This document shows positions 27,179 through 35,783 of a stretch of 57,080 nucleotides of DNA, one piece after another. The DNA is taken from NCBI GenBank assembly GCA_964545205.1, contig CAZJFH010000026.1, positions 1-57,080 on the forward strand, given 5' to 3'. Under the pieces are notes generated by a model. It saw nothing but the letters and a program-made list of their open reading frames with translations. It made no database searches and was not told where the DNA came from. Made by a program: the position numbers and the translations under genes. Source of the DNA: CAZJFH01 sp964545205 (GTDB taxonomy: Bacteria > Pseudomonadota > Alphaproteobacteria > Rhodospirillales > Magnetospirillaceae). The first letter of the stretch is position 1. Each line of letters opens with the position of its first letter.

Positions 27179-27855
27179 TGGCGAACGGTTACCGGCACAT
27201 CGTCTCGGACGGGCTGTGGCACAACAACGCCGTGTTCGGCCAGATGCTGTCGCTGTGCCCGACCATGGCGGTGACCACCACCGCCACCAACGGCCTCGGC
27301 ATGGGGCTGGCGACCCTGGTGGTGATCGCCGCGTCGAACCTGCTGGTCGCCGCCTTGCGCGGCGTCATCACCAGCGAGGTCCGCATCCCGACCTTCATCC
27401 TGATCATCGCCACCCTGGTGACCCTGCTCGACATGGGCATGAACGCCTGGGCGCACGAGCTGCACAAGGCGCTGGGCCTGTTCCTGCCGCTGATCGTCGT
27501 CAACTGCCTGATCCTCGGCCGCGCCGAGTCCTTCGCCTCGAAGACGACGCCGCTGCCGGCGCTGGTCGACGGCCTGGCGATGGGCGTCGGCTTCACCGTG
27601 GCGCTGGTGGCGATCGGCGCCGTGCGCGAGGTCATCGGCAGCGGCACCCTGTTCGCCAACGCCGCGCTGCTGCTGGGACCCGGCTTCTCGTTCCTGGAGA
27701 TGCGCCTGCCGGTCGCCGACTATCCCGGCGTGCTGGTGATGATCCTGCCGCCCGGCGGCTTCTTCGCGGTCGGCTTCCTGCTCGCCGCCAAGCGCCTGAT
27801 CGACGAGCGCCGCGCCAAGGCGGCGCCGGCCCCGGCGCCGGAGGCGGCGGCATGA
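27178..27855 (+). CDS. rnfE: Rnf complex subunit E
   Basis: A 225-residue membrane subunit, inverted homologue of RnfA: NGYRHIVSDGLWHNNAVFGQ, LSLCPTMAVTTTATNGLGMG, SEVRIPTFILIIATLVTLLD, LGLFLPLIVVNCLILGRAES and GAVREVIGSGTLF. The LCP and NCLILGRA cysteines are the expected intramembrane Fe-S ligands. Start taken as the ATG at 27178 (TGATG with rnfG); a GTG three bases earlier would add one residue. Its C-terminal Ala/Pro tail leads straight into rnfH. Confidence 0.96.
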   Translation: MANGYRHIVSDGLWHNNAVFGQMLSLCPTMAVTTTATNGLGMGLATLVVIAASNLLVAALRGVITSEVRIPTFILIIATLVTLLDMGMNAWAHELHKALGLFLPLIVVNCLILGRAESFASKTTPLPALVDGLAMGVGFTVALVAIGAVREVIGSGTLFANAALLLGPGFSFLEMRLPVADYPGVLVMILPPGGFFAVGFLLAAKRLIDERRAKAAPAPAPEAAA

Positions 27856-28145
27856 AGGTCGGCGTCTGCTACGCCACGCCGGGCAAGCAGGCCTGGCTGA
27901 CCGTCGAGGTGCCCGAGGGCGCCACCGTGCAGCAGGCGATCGAGGCCTCGGGCATCCTCGAGACCTTCCCCGAGATCGACCTGTCGACCCAGCGCGTCGG
28001 CATCTTCAGCAAGTTCGCCAAGCTCGACCAGGTCGTCGAGGAGGGCGCGCGGATCGAGATCTACCGCCCGATCACCGCCGATCCCAAGACCGTCCGCCGC
28101 CGCGCCGCCAACGCCAACAAGGCGGAAGAGGGCGCGGAGGAGTAA
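27852..28145 (+). CDS. rnfH: RnfH family ubiquitin-like protein
   Basis: A 97-residue beta-grasp protein of the RnfH/UPF0125 family: VGVCYATPGKQAWLTVEVPE, GATVQQAIEASGILETFPEI, DLSTQRVGIFSKFAKLDQVV and RIEIYRPITADPKTVRRRAA. RnfH ends rnf operons in Rhodobacter and related bacteria; its role is unknown. The ATG overlaps the rnfE stop (ATGA). It ends six bases from the convergent FtsX-type permease. Confidence 0.93.
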   Translation: MKVGVCYATPGKQAWLTVEVPEGATVQQAIEASGILETFPEIDLSTQRVGIFSKFAKLDQVVEEGARIEIYRPITADPKTVRRRAANANKAEEGAEE

Positions 28146-28151
28146 GCCAGG

Positions 28152-30674
28152 TCACCCCGCCGGGTTCCGCTGCCGCAGCACCGCGCCCGGCGAGTGCGAC
28201 AGGGCGCGGCGGGACAGCACCAGGCCGGTGGCGGTCATCGTCGCCACCGCGGCCGCGGCGAGGACGGCGGCGGGGGCGGCGGCCGGGCTCCAGCCCTCGG
28301 CCATGATGCGGCTCACCACCGCCCAGGCGATGGCGGTGCCCAGCAGGCAGGCCAGGGACGCCGCGGCGGCGCCGAGCAGCGCGAATTCCAGCGCGCAGGC
28401 GGCGACGAGCTGGCGCGGCCGCGCGCCGACCACCTTCAGCAGCACCATCTCGCGCACCCGGCGGCGATAGCCGGCGGCGACGCTGCCGGCCAGCACGAGC
28501 AGCGCGGCGGCCACCGTCACGCCCGAGGTCAGGCTCAGCGCTTGCGTGGCGCCCGCCAGCATCTCCGACAGCGCGGCGAGGACCGGCGCCACACGGATCG
28601 GCGGCGTCTCGGGGAAGGCCTCGCGCGCCGCCGCGACCACCGGCGCGATGGCGCCGGGCGCCGCCCACACCGCCGCGACCTCGGTGTGCGGCGGCGGCTC
28701 GGCCGGCGGCGACAGCAGGATCGGGAAGTCGAGGCCGAGATTGGTCCAGTCGATCCGGCGCAGATTGGCGATCTCGACCGTCCGCGGCCGGCCGAGGATG
28801 TTCAGCGTCAGCGTGTCGCCGACACCGACGCCCAGCCGGTCGGCGACCTTGGCGTCCAGCGACGCCAGCGGCGGTCCGGCGTGGTCGGCCGGCCACCAGG
28901 CGCCGGCGACGATCTCGCCGCCCGGCGGCGGCTCGGCGGCCCAGGACAGGCCGCGATCGCCGCGCGCCACCCAGGCGATGTCGGCCGGCACCCGGCGGCG
29001 GTGCGTCGGCTCGCCGTCGATGGCGGTGAGGCGCGCATGCAGAAACGGCATCCGCTGGATGCGATCGACTCCCGGGACCGCTGCGACGGTGGCGGCGAAA
29101 TCGGCGCCGCGCGCCGGCGGGACGTTGATGAACACCAGGTCGGGCGCCTGCTCGGGCAGCGCGGCGGCGACGTGGCGGCCGGCGTTTTCGGCGATGGTCT
29201 CGACGGCGACCAGCAGGGTCAGGCTGAGGCCCAGCGCCATCACCACCGGCCCGGTGGCGGCGCCCGGCCGCGACAGGTTGCCGAGCGCCAGGCGCAGCAG
29301 CGGCCGGCGCGTTCGCGCCCGCCCGGCGGCCCAGGCGACGGCGCGACCGAGGCCGAGGAACAGCAGCACCGCCACCAGCGCGGCGAGGGCGAAGCCGGCG
29401 GCGAGGACCGGCATGTCGGTGCTGGCCAGCAGCAGCGCCAGCAAGGCCGCCGCCGTCGCGCCGATCGCCGCCAGGGCGCGCCGGCCGGGGCGCGTCGCGC
29501 GGTGCGCGACGACGTCGCGGAACAGCTCCTGCGGCGTCAGCGCCTGGGCGCGGGCCAGCGGCCACAGCGCGAACAGCAGCGCCGTCAGCAGCCCGAAGCC
29601 GGCCGCCGCCGCCAGCGCCCGCGGCTGCAGTCCCGGGGCGATCGGCAGCCAGTCGCCGGCCAGCGGCGCCGCGAGGTAGGGCGCCGCGGCGCCCGCCGCC
29701 AGCCCGAGGACGCTGGCGATCGCCGCCGCCGCCATCACCTCGGCGAGGTAGATCGCGAAGATCAGCCGCCCGGAGGCGCCAAGGCTTTTCAGCACGGCGA
29801 TGGTCGCCGTCTTGCGGCCGAGATGGGCGGCGATGGCGCTGCCGACGCCGACGCCGCCGATCAGCAGCACCGACAGGCCGGCGAGAACCAGCAGCACGCG
29901 GCCGATCTGCACGGTCCGCTCGATCCCCGGCACGCCGTCGGCGGCGTTGACGATGCGCCAGCCGGCATCCGGGAAGCGCCGCTCGACCTCGGCGATCCAG
30001 GCGGCGGCGTCGCGGCCGGGGTCGAGGCGGACGCGGCTGTACCAGTAGACCTGCGCCCCCGGCGGCGCCAGGCCCGAGGCCTCCAGCGCCGGGCGCGCGA
30101 TCATCACGCGCGGCCCGAGGCTGAAGGCGCGCAAGGCGCGGTCTGGCTCGGCGGCGACGCGGGCGCGGATCTCGACGGTCAATGCGCCGAGCCGCAACGG
30201 ATCGCCGATGTCGAGGCCGAGCGCGTCGAGCAGCGCCTGGTCGACCGCCGCGCCCCAGCGCTGGCCGCGCCGCTCCAGCGCCGCGGACAGCGGCATCGCC
30301 GGTTCGAGCGCGACGGCGCCGTAGAGCGGGTAGGTCTCGTCGACCGCCTTCAGCTCGACCAGACTCGCGGCGCCGCCGTCGGCGCGGTGGGCGAGGGGGC
30401 GAAGCTCGGCGGTCTCGGAATGGCGGCCGGCCGCCGACAGGAACGCCACCTGTTCGGGAGTCGCCGGATGATGGAACAGCCGCAGCGAGACGTCGCCGCC
30501 GACGCTGAGCCGCGCGCCGGCGCGCACCCCGTCGAGCACGGCGCCGGCCACCGAGCCGACCGCCGCCACGGCGGCGACGCCCAGGGCGATGCCGAGCACC
30601 AGGATCCAGAAACTGCCCAGGGCGCCGCGCAGGTCGCGGCGGGCCAGGCGCAATGCCAGCACCGAGATTGCCAT
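28152..30674 (-). CDS. FtsX-like ABC transporter permease (YbbP-type), no adjacent ATPase
   Basis: An 840-residue protein with the MacB/FtsX-like fold duplicated: RRDLRGALGSFWILVLGIAL at the start, a periplasmic domain (about 50-245), helices around VLLVLAGLSVLLIGGVGVGS, a middle helix set, a second periplasmic domain (DLVFINVPPARGADFAATVA) and four-helix end segments (SGVTVAAALLVLAGSVAAGY, VREMVLLKVVGARPRQLVAA). YbbP-type permeases normally pair with a YbbA/LolD-type ATPase, but none is next to it. The ATG at 30674 is preferred; a GTG three codons earlier is possible. Convergent with rnfH. Confidence 0.87.
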   Translation of the reverse strand: MAISVLALRLARRDLRGALGSFWILVLGIALGVAAVAAVGSVAGAVLDGVRAGARLSVGGDVSLRLFHHPATPEQVAFLSAAGRHSETAELRPLAHRADGGAASLVELKAVDETYPLYGAVALEPAMPLSAALERRGQRWGAAVDQALLDALGLDIGDPLRLGALTVEIRARVAAEPDRALRAFSLGPRVMIARPALEASGLAPPGAQVYWYSRVRLDPGRDAAAWIAEVERRFPDAGWRIVNAADGVPGIERTVQIGRVLLVLAGLSVLLIGGVGVGSAIAAHLGRKTATIAVLKSLGASGRLIFAIYLAEVMAAAAIASVLGLAAGAAAPYLAAPLAGDWLPIAPGLQPRALAAAAGFGLLTALLFALWPLARAQALTPQELFRDVVAHRATRPGRRALAAIGATAAALLALLLASTDMPVLAAGFALAALVAVLLFLGLGRAVAWAAGRARTRRPLLRLALGNLSRPGAATGPVVMALGLSLTLLVAVETIAENAGRHVAAALPEQAPDLVFINVPPARGADFAATVAAVPGVDRIQRMPFLHARLTAIDGEPTHRRRVPADIAWVARGDRGLSWAAEPPPGGEIVAGAWWPADHAGPPLASLDAKVADRLGVGVGDTLTLNILGRPRTVEIANLRRIDWTNLGLDFPILLSPPAEPPPHTEVAAVWAAPGAIAPVVAAAREAFPETPPIRVAPVLAALSEMLAGATQALSLTSGVTVAAALLVLAGSVAAGYRRRVREMVLLKVVGARPRQLVAACALEFALLGAAAASLACLLGTAIAWAVVSRIMAEGWSPAAAPAAVLAAAAVATMTATGLVLSRRALSHSPGAVLRQRNPAG

Positions 30675-30824
30675 CGCTCTCACCTACAGGAACGGTGTCC
30701 GCGCCTCAAGGACATCCGCCCGGCGCGGGGCGGTCATGCTCGGGCGCGGCTTGCCGGAGCGCGGCGCCACGGCTAAGGTGGCGGGTATGTCTTTCGTCCG
30801 GTCGGCACCGCCATTGGGGGCAGC

Positions 30825-31559
30825 ATGACACGTTGGGCCGGTCGCGTGCTGGCAGCGCTGCTCGTGGCGGCGGCCGCGCTGTCGGGCGCCCGGGCCGAGC
30901 CGCTGAGGCTCAACACCGGCGTCGGCGCCCCCTACGTCACGCCCGACCGCCAGGGCTTCCTCGATCTGCTGGTCGCCGAGATGTTCGGCCGCACCGGGCG
31001 CGCGGCCGAGATGCAGGTCTATCCCAGCGCCGAACGCGCCCTGCTGAACGCCAATTCCGGGCTCGACGACGGCGACGCGCTGCGCGTGCGCGGCCTCGAG
31101 GCGATCTATCCCAACCTGGTCCGGGTCGACGAGACGCTGCTGAGCAACGACTTCGTCGCCTATTCGCTGCGCCACGACTTCCCCGTCGGCGGCTTCGAGG
31201 CGTTGCGGCCGTACGCGATCGGCATCATCGTCGGCTGGAAGATCTTCGAGAAGAACCTGGCCGACGGCTACGACGTCACCGCGGTTCAGGATCCGCGCCA
31301 GCTGTTCACGCTGCTCGCCAACGGCCGCACCGATCTGGTGCTGTTCGAGGGCTGGCAGGGCCGCTGGCTGGCGCGCGACATGGGGCTGCCGGTCAAGGTG
31401 CTGCAGCCGCCGCTGGTCACCACCGAGATGTTCCTTTACCTCAACGCCCGCCACGCCGACCTGGCGCCGCGGGCCGCCGAGGCCTTGCGGGCGATGAAGC
31501 GCGACGGCACCTACGCGGCGATCCGGGCGCGCACGCTCGATCCGCTGCTCCGGCGCTGA
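30825..31559 (+). CDS. Periplasmic solute-binding protein (SBP family 3-like), probable sensor partner
   Basis: A 244-residue exported protein (signal peptide VLAALLVAAAALSGARAEP). The two-lobe SBP fold is visible: LRLNTGVGAPYVTPDRQGFL, LDLLVAEMFGRTGRAAEMQV, DFPVGGFEALRPYAIGIIVG, LFTLLANGRTDLVLFEGWQG and RHADLAPRAAEALRAMKRDG. There is no permease nearby. It sits 12 bases before a membrane GGDEF-EAL protein, so it likely delivers a periplasmic ligand signal to that protein instead of feeding a transporter. RBS TGGGGGCAGC. Confidence 0.85.
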   Translation: MTRWAGRVLAALLVAAAALSGARAEPLRLNTGVGAPYVTPDRQGFLDLLVAEMFGRTGRAAEMQVYPSAERALLNANSGLDDGDALRVRGLEAIYPNLVRVDETLLSNDFVAYSLRHDFPVGGFEALRPYAIGIIVGWKIFEKNLADGYDVTAVQDPRQLFTLLANGRTDLVLFEGWQGRWLARDMGLPVKVLQPPLVTTEMFLYLNARHADLAPRAAEALRAMKRDGTYAAIRARTLDPLLRR

Positions 31560-31571
31560 AGGCGGCCGGCG

Positions 31572-33983
31572 ATGGGCATGGACGAGATCAAAGGACGGCT
31601 GGCGCGGCGGCTGATCGTCGCCATCCTGTTGGTGTCCTCGGCGGTGGCGCTGCTGACGACCTCGGTCCAGCTCTGGCTCGAATACCGCCGCGACATCGCC
31701 ACCATCGACGGCCGCTTCGCCGAGATCGAGGACAGCTACCTGGAATCGGTGGTCCAGAACGTCTGGCTGGCCGACCGCAACCGCCTGCAGCTCGTGCTGC
31801 AGGGGATCAGCCGGCTGCCCGACTTCCGGTACGCCGCCGTCGCGGCCGAGGGCATGGACGTCTCGGCCGGGACGCCGCCGCGGCCCGAGGACATGCGCCG
31901 CGTCTATCCGCTGCGCTTCGAGCACCGCGGCGAACTGCTGCCGATCGGCTGGCTGACGGTGGCCGCCAGCACCGAAGCGGTGCTCGAGCGGCTGATCGAG
32001 CGCGTGTGGACGGTGCTGGCCACCAACGCCGTCAAGACGGCGCTGGTCGCCGGCCTGATGTTCCTGCTGGTCGAGGCGATCGTCACCCGACGGGTGGTGC
32101 GGCTGGCCGAGGCGGCGCGGCGGATCGGCGGCGGCGACCTGGAGACGCCGCTCGAGACCCTGGACACCGGACAGGACGAGCTGCGCGAGCTCGGCGGCAC
32201 CATCGACGAGATGCGCCGGCGGCTGTGGGAGTCCGATCGCGAGCTGCGGCAGATGCTGCTCGAGCGCACCGCCGCCCTCGAGCAGAGCCGCCAGCAGCAG
32301 CGCGAGCTGGCGATGGCGGCCAGCGTGTTCGCGACGACGCTGGAGGGCATCGTCATCACCGACCCGGCGGGGGTGATCCTGTCGGTCAACGCCGCCTTCA
32401 CCGTGCTCACCGGCTGGAGCCGGGACGAGGCGGTGGGCAAGCACACCCGCATCCTCAAGTCGGACTACCAGGACGACGCGTTCTATCGCGAGATGTGGCG
32501 CCAGCTCGCCGACGGCGGCCGCTGGCAGGGCGAGCTGTGGAACCGGCGCAAGGACGGGACGGTGCTGCTGGTCTGGGAAACCATCACCACCATCTTCGAC
32601 GACGACGGCCGCCCCGAGCGCCGCATCGCCATCCTCTCGGACATCACCGAGCTGCGGCGCCAGGAAGAGAAGATCCGCTACCAGAGCCACTATGACGGCC
32701 TGACCGGCCTGCCGAACCGCATCCTGCTGCGCGAGCGCCTGGAACAGGCGCTGGGCTTCGCGGCCCATTCCGGCGAGACGGTCGCGGTGCTGGTGCTCGA
32801 CGTCGACCGCTTCAAGCTGGTCAACGACAGCCTGGGCCACGACGTCGGCGACAACCTGCTCAAGCAGGTCGCCAAGCGCCTGAGCCTGGCGGTGCCGCAC
32901 GACGCGGTGATCGCACGGCTGGGCGGCGACGAGTTCGCGGTGCTGCTGCGCGGCCTCGACGACTCGGGCGTCGCGGCGCATGTCGCCGAGGAACTGGTGG
33001 CGCGGCTGAAAGAGCCGTTCCTGGTCGATTCCCACAGCGTGCATCTCGGCGCCAGCATCGGCGTCAGCGTCTTCCCCGACGACGGCGAGCATCCGTCGGT
33101 GCTGCTCAGCAACGCCGACGCGGCGATGTACAGGGCCAAGGAGGCCGGCCGCAACGGCTTCCGCTTCTACCAGCCCGGGCTGGCCAGGCGCGCCCTCGAC
33201 CGGCTCGACCGCGAGGCGGCGTTGCGCCGCGCCGTCGACGGCGGCGAGTTCGTGCTGCACTACCAGCCCAAGGTCGTCATCGCCGACGGCAGCCTGAGCG
33301 GCGTCGAGGCGCTGATCCGCTGGCGCGACCCGGCCCGCGGCCTGGTGCCGCCGGGCGAGTTCATCCCGCTGGCCGAGGAGACCGGGCTGATCGGCCCGAT
33401 CGGCGAATGGGCGCTGCGCGAGGCGTGCCGCCAGATCGCCGCCTGGGACGCCGCCGGCTGCGCGGTGCCGTCGGTGGCGGTCAACGTCTCGGCGCGCCAG
33501 CTTGCCGACCCGGCGCTGGCCGAGACCCTGTGCGGCATCGTCGAGGTCTCGGGCGTCGCTCCGCAGCGCCTGGAGATCGAGCTGACCGAATCGGTGCTGA
33601 TGACCCGGCCCGACCAGGCACAGCGCATGCTGGGCAGCCTGAACGAGGCCGGCGTCGCGGTCAGCATCGACGACTTCGGCACCGGCTATTCGTCGCTGAG
33701 CTACCTGAAGCAGCTGCCGATCCGCACCCTGAAGATCGACCGTTCGTTCATCCGCGAGATCGGCACCGATCCGCGCGACCAGGCGATCGTCGAGGCGGTG
33801 GTGGCGATGGCCAGATCGCTGAATTTCCAGGTCGTCGCCGAGGGCGTCGAGACCGTCGAGCAGTTGTCGTTCCTGGCCTCGCGCGGCTGCGACTTCGCCC
33901 AGGGCTTTCACTTCGCCAAGCCGCTGCCGCCGGCGGAACTGGCGGCCTGGGTGCGCGAGCGGACGGCGGTCGCGGCGGTTTGA
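31572..33983 (+). CDS. Membrane PAS-GGDEF-EAL c-di-GMP enzyme
   Basis: An 803-residue protein. TM1 at about 13-34, periplasmic region to about 140, TM2 (VLATNAVKTALVAGLMFLLV), HAMP (RLAEAARRIGGGDLETPLE), PAS (FATTLEGIVITDPAGVILSV; GWSRDEAVGKHTRIL), GGDEF (DGLTGLPNRILLRERLEQAL; intact site in RLGGDEFAVLLRGL) and EAL (FVLHYQPKVVIADGSLSG; VEALIRWRDPARGLVPPGEF; SIDDFGTGYSSLSYLKQLPI; VVAEGVETVEQLSF). Both catalytic signatures look intact, so it could make and degrade c-di-GMP. The upstream binding protein is probably its ligand receptor. Confidence 0.94.
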   Translation: MGMDEIKGRLARRLIVAILLVSSAVALLTTSVQLWLEYRRDIATIDGRFAEIEDSYLESVVQNVWLADRNRLQLVLQGISRLPDFRYAAVAAEGMDVSAGTPPRPEDMRRVYPLRFEHRGELLPIGWLTVAASTEAVLERLIERVWTVLATNAVKTALVAGLMFLLVEAIVTRRVVRLAEAARRIGGGDLETPLETLDTGQDELRELGGTIDEMRRRLWESDRELRQMLLERTAALEQSRQQQRELAMAASVFATTLEGIVITDPAGVILSVNAAFTVLTGWSRDEAVGKHTRILKSDYQDDAFYREMWRQLADGGRWQGELWNRRKDGTVLLVWETITTIFDDDGRPERRIAILSDITELRRQEEKIRYQSHYDGLTGLPNRILLRERLEQALGFAAHSGETVAVLVLDVDRFKLVNDSLGHDVGDNLLKQVAKRLSLAVPHDAVIARLGGDEFAVLLRGLDDSGVAAHVAEELVARLKEPFLVDSHSVHLGASIGVSVFPDDGEHPSVLLSNADAAMYRAKEAGRNGFRFYQPGLARRALDRLDREAALRRAVDGGEFVLHYQPKVVIADGSLSGVEALIRWRDPARGLVPPGEFIPLAEETGLIGPIGEWALREACRQIAAWDAAGCAVPSVAVNVSARQLADPALAETLCGIVEVSGVAPQRLEIELTESVLMTRPDQAQRMLGSLNEAGVAVSIDDFGTGYSSLSYLKQLPIRTLKIDRSFIREIGTDPRDQAIVEAVVAMARSLNFQVVAEGVETVEQLSFLASRGCDFAQGFHFAKPLPPAELAAWVRERTAVAAV

Positions 33984-34042
33984 CGCGGGACAAGGCGGCG
34001 CCGGAGGTCTAGAATCGCCGCTTGAATGTTGGAGGGGGGCGG

Positions 34043-35170
34043 ATGCGCGAGGCCATTCGGATCCTGCTGGTCGAGGACAATCCGGGCGACGCCCGGCTGG
34101 AACGCATCCTGATCGACGAGGCGGGGTGCGGAGCGTTCGAGGTCGCCACCGTCGAGACCCTGGGCGCCGCGATCGCGCGCCAGGCGGAGGACCGGTTCGA
34201 CGTCGCGCTGCTCGACCTGTCGCTGCCCGATTCCGTCGGCCTGGACACGGTCACCCGCCTGGTCGCCGCGGCACCGGAGCTGCCGGTGATCGTGCTCACC
34301 GGGCTCGACGACGACGCGACGGGCATGGCGGCGATCCGCGCCGGCGCGCAGGACTATCTCGTCAAGGGCGAGACCGACCCCAAGCTGCTCGGCCACGTGC
34401 TCCACTACGCCGTCGAGCGCGCGCGCATGCAGAACGCCGTGCTCGGCATGGAGCGCCGCCAGCGGCTGATCCTCGACGCGGTCGGCGAGGGCATCCTGGG
34501 CTGCGACCGCGACGGTCGCGTCAGCTTCTTCAACGCCATGGCCCTGCGCCTGCTCGGCTGCGCCGCCGAGACGGTGGCGGGGGCCGATGCCCACGAGCTG
34601 CTGGCGCCGCAATCCGAAAACGGCGAACCGATCCCGCGCGACGCCTGGCCGGTGGCGCGGACGCTGGCCGACGGCCAGCCGCGCAGCGCGGCCGAAATGC
34701 GGTTCCGCGACCACGGTCACGGCCAGCATTTCCCGGTCGACTGCATCGTCACCCCCGCCGTCGATTTCAAGGAAGGCGTGGTGGCGGCGTTCCGCGACGT
34801 CAGCGACCGGCAGCACGCCTTCGGCGTGCTCAAGCACCAGCTGCTGTTCCAGCAGCAGATGATCGATTCGCTGCCGGTGCCGCTGTTCTATTCCGACGCC
34901 GCGCTGGTGCTGATCGGCTGCAACCGGGCCTTCGAGGAGCTGATCGGCGTCGAGCGCCGCGACCTGCTCGGCGGGCTGCTCGCCGAGGTGCTGCCGCCCG
35001 GCCTGGCCGAAGTGTTCGACCACGCGATGGTCGACGAGCAGGGGGCGGCGTCGTCGCGGCGGGTGCTGATCTCGACCGCCGCCGCCGCCATCGACGCCTG
35101 CCTGCAGGTGTCGCAGTTCCGCGACGTCGATGGCCATGTCGGCGGCCTGGTCTGCGTGCTGAGCGGATGA
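34043..35170 (+). CDS. Receiver-PAS-PAS protein without output domain
   Basis: A 375-residue protein: receiver at 1-125 (ILLVEDNPGDARLERILIDE; Asp in DVALLDLSLPDSVGLDTV; VLTGLDDD; YLVKGETDPKLLG), then PAS at about 140-250 (LILDAVGEGILGCDRDGRVS) and PAS at about 265-370 (MIDSLPVPLFYSDAALVLIG). It resembles the input half of receiver-PAS-GGDEF proteins but has no GGDEF, EAL or kinase. I take the ATG at 34043 behind GGAGGGGGGCGG; a TTG at 34022 is the alternative. It is 59 bases downstream of the GGDEF-EAL gene. Confidence 0.86.
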   Translation: MREAIRILLVEDNPGDARLERILIDEAGCGAFEVATVETLGAAIARQAEDRFDVALLDLSLPDSVGLDTVTRLVAAAPELPVIVLTGLDDDATGMAAIRAGAQDYLVKGETDPKLLGHVLHYAVERARMQNAVLGMERRQRLILDAVGEGILGCDRDGRVSFFNAMALRLLGCAAETVAGADAHELLAPQSENGEPIPRDAWPVARTLADGQPRSAAEMRFRDHGHGQHFPVDCIVTPAVDFKEGVVAAFRDVSDRQHAFGVLKHQLLFQQQMIDSLPVPLFYSDAALVLIGCNRAFEELIGVERRDLLGGLLAEVLPPGLAEVFDHAMVDEQGAASSRRVLISTAAAAIDACLQVSQFRDVDGHVGGLVCVLSG

Positions 35171-35773
35171 TCAGCGCGGCGCCGCCCGCGACGGCGGCAC
35201 GAACAGCTGCGGCCGCACGTGGCGGCGGTTGAGGTTGTCGGGCGGCGGAACCTTGTGCCGCCGGCGGTCGGGCCCGAAATAGACCTTCGAGCGCACGAAC
35301 GGCCGCCGCTCGAGCACGGCGGCGTGCACCCGCGCCAGCAGCGCCTCGGCCGAGAGCGGCTTGACCACGAATTCGTCGATGCCGGCGTCGCGCGCCGCCA
35401 GCACGATGCCGCGGGTGGTGCGGTCGGTGTACATCACCACCGGCACCAGGCGGTTGGGCGAGTCGCTGCCGCGGCGCAGGACGTGGACGAAGCTGATGCC
35501 GTCGGCCGGACTGACCTGGAACTCGGTCAGGACCAGGTCGATCGGATGCTCGCGCATGCACTGCAGCGCGGCGGCGGTATCGTCGACCTCGTGGAAGTTG
35601 CGGAAGCCGAACGAGCGCATCATGCCCTTGACCAGCAACCGCGTGTGGCGGTTGGGTTCGACGATCAGAACGTTCAGCCGCTGGAAAGCCTCGATTGCCA
35701 CCGCATCCCCGCCCAACATCGCTTCCAGGATGGCATTAACCGAGTCTCTCGTCGAGGGGACGGGCGCGGACAT
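35171..35773 (-). CDS. Degenerate receiver protein with Asp-to-Glu phosphosite
   Basis: A 200-residue protein. The receiver (about 33-155) reads LNVLIVEPNRHTRLLVKGMM, then IDLVLTEFQVSPADGISFVH, where the phosphoacceptor position is Glu84 instead of Asp. The acidic pair is reduced to Glu39 followed by Pro. MYTDRT and EFVVKPLSA (Lys138) remain. After it comes RRPFVRSKVYFGPDRRRHKV, a C-terminal tail found in a family of alphaproteobacterial receivers that normally keep the Asp. The substitution suggests a constitutively active-like or phosphorylation-independent protein. It abuts the previous gene with no spacer. Confidence 0.86.
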   Translation of the reverse strand: MSAPVPSTRDSVNAILEAMLGGDAVAIEAFQRLNVLIVEPNRHTRLLVKGMMRSFGFRNFHEVDDTAAALQCMREHPIDLVLTEFQVSPADGISFVHVLRRGSDSPNRLVPVVMYTDRTTRGIVLAARDAGIDEFVVKPLSAEALLARVHAAVLERRPFVRSKVYFGPDRRRHKVPPPDNLNRRHVRPQLFVPPSRAAPR

Positions 35774-35783
35774 TCTGGCCCGC

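Noticed and set aside
30684..33911. A 1075-codon open frame on the minus strand
   Set aside because: It is a shadow of the GGDEF-EAL gene and the binding-protein gene on the plus strand; its translation is His/Gln/Asp-rich low complexity with no domain. Many long shadow frames of this type occur because of the high GC content.
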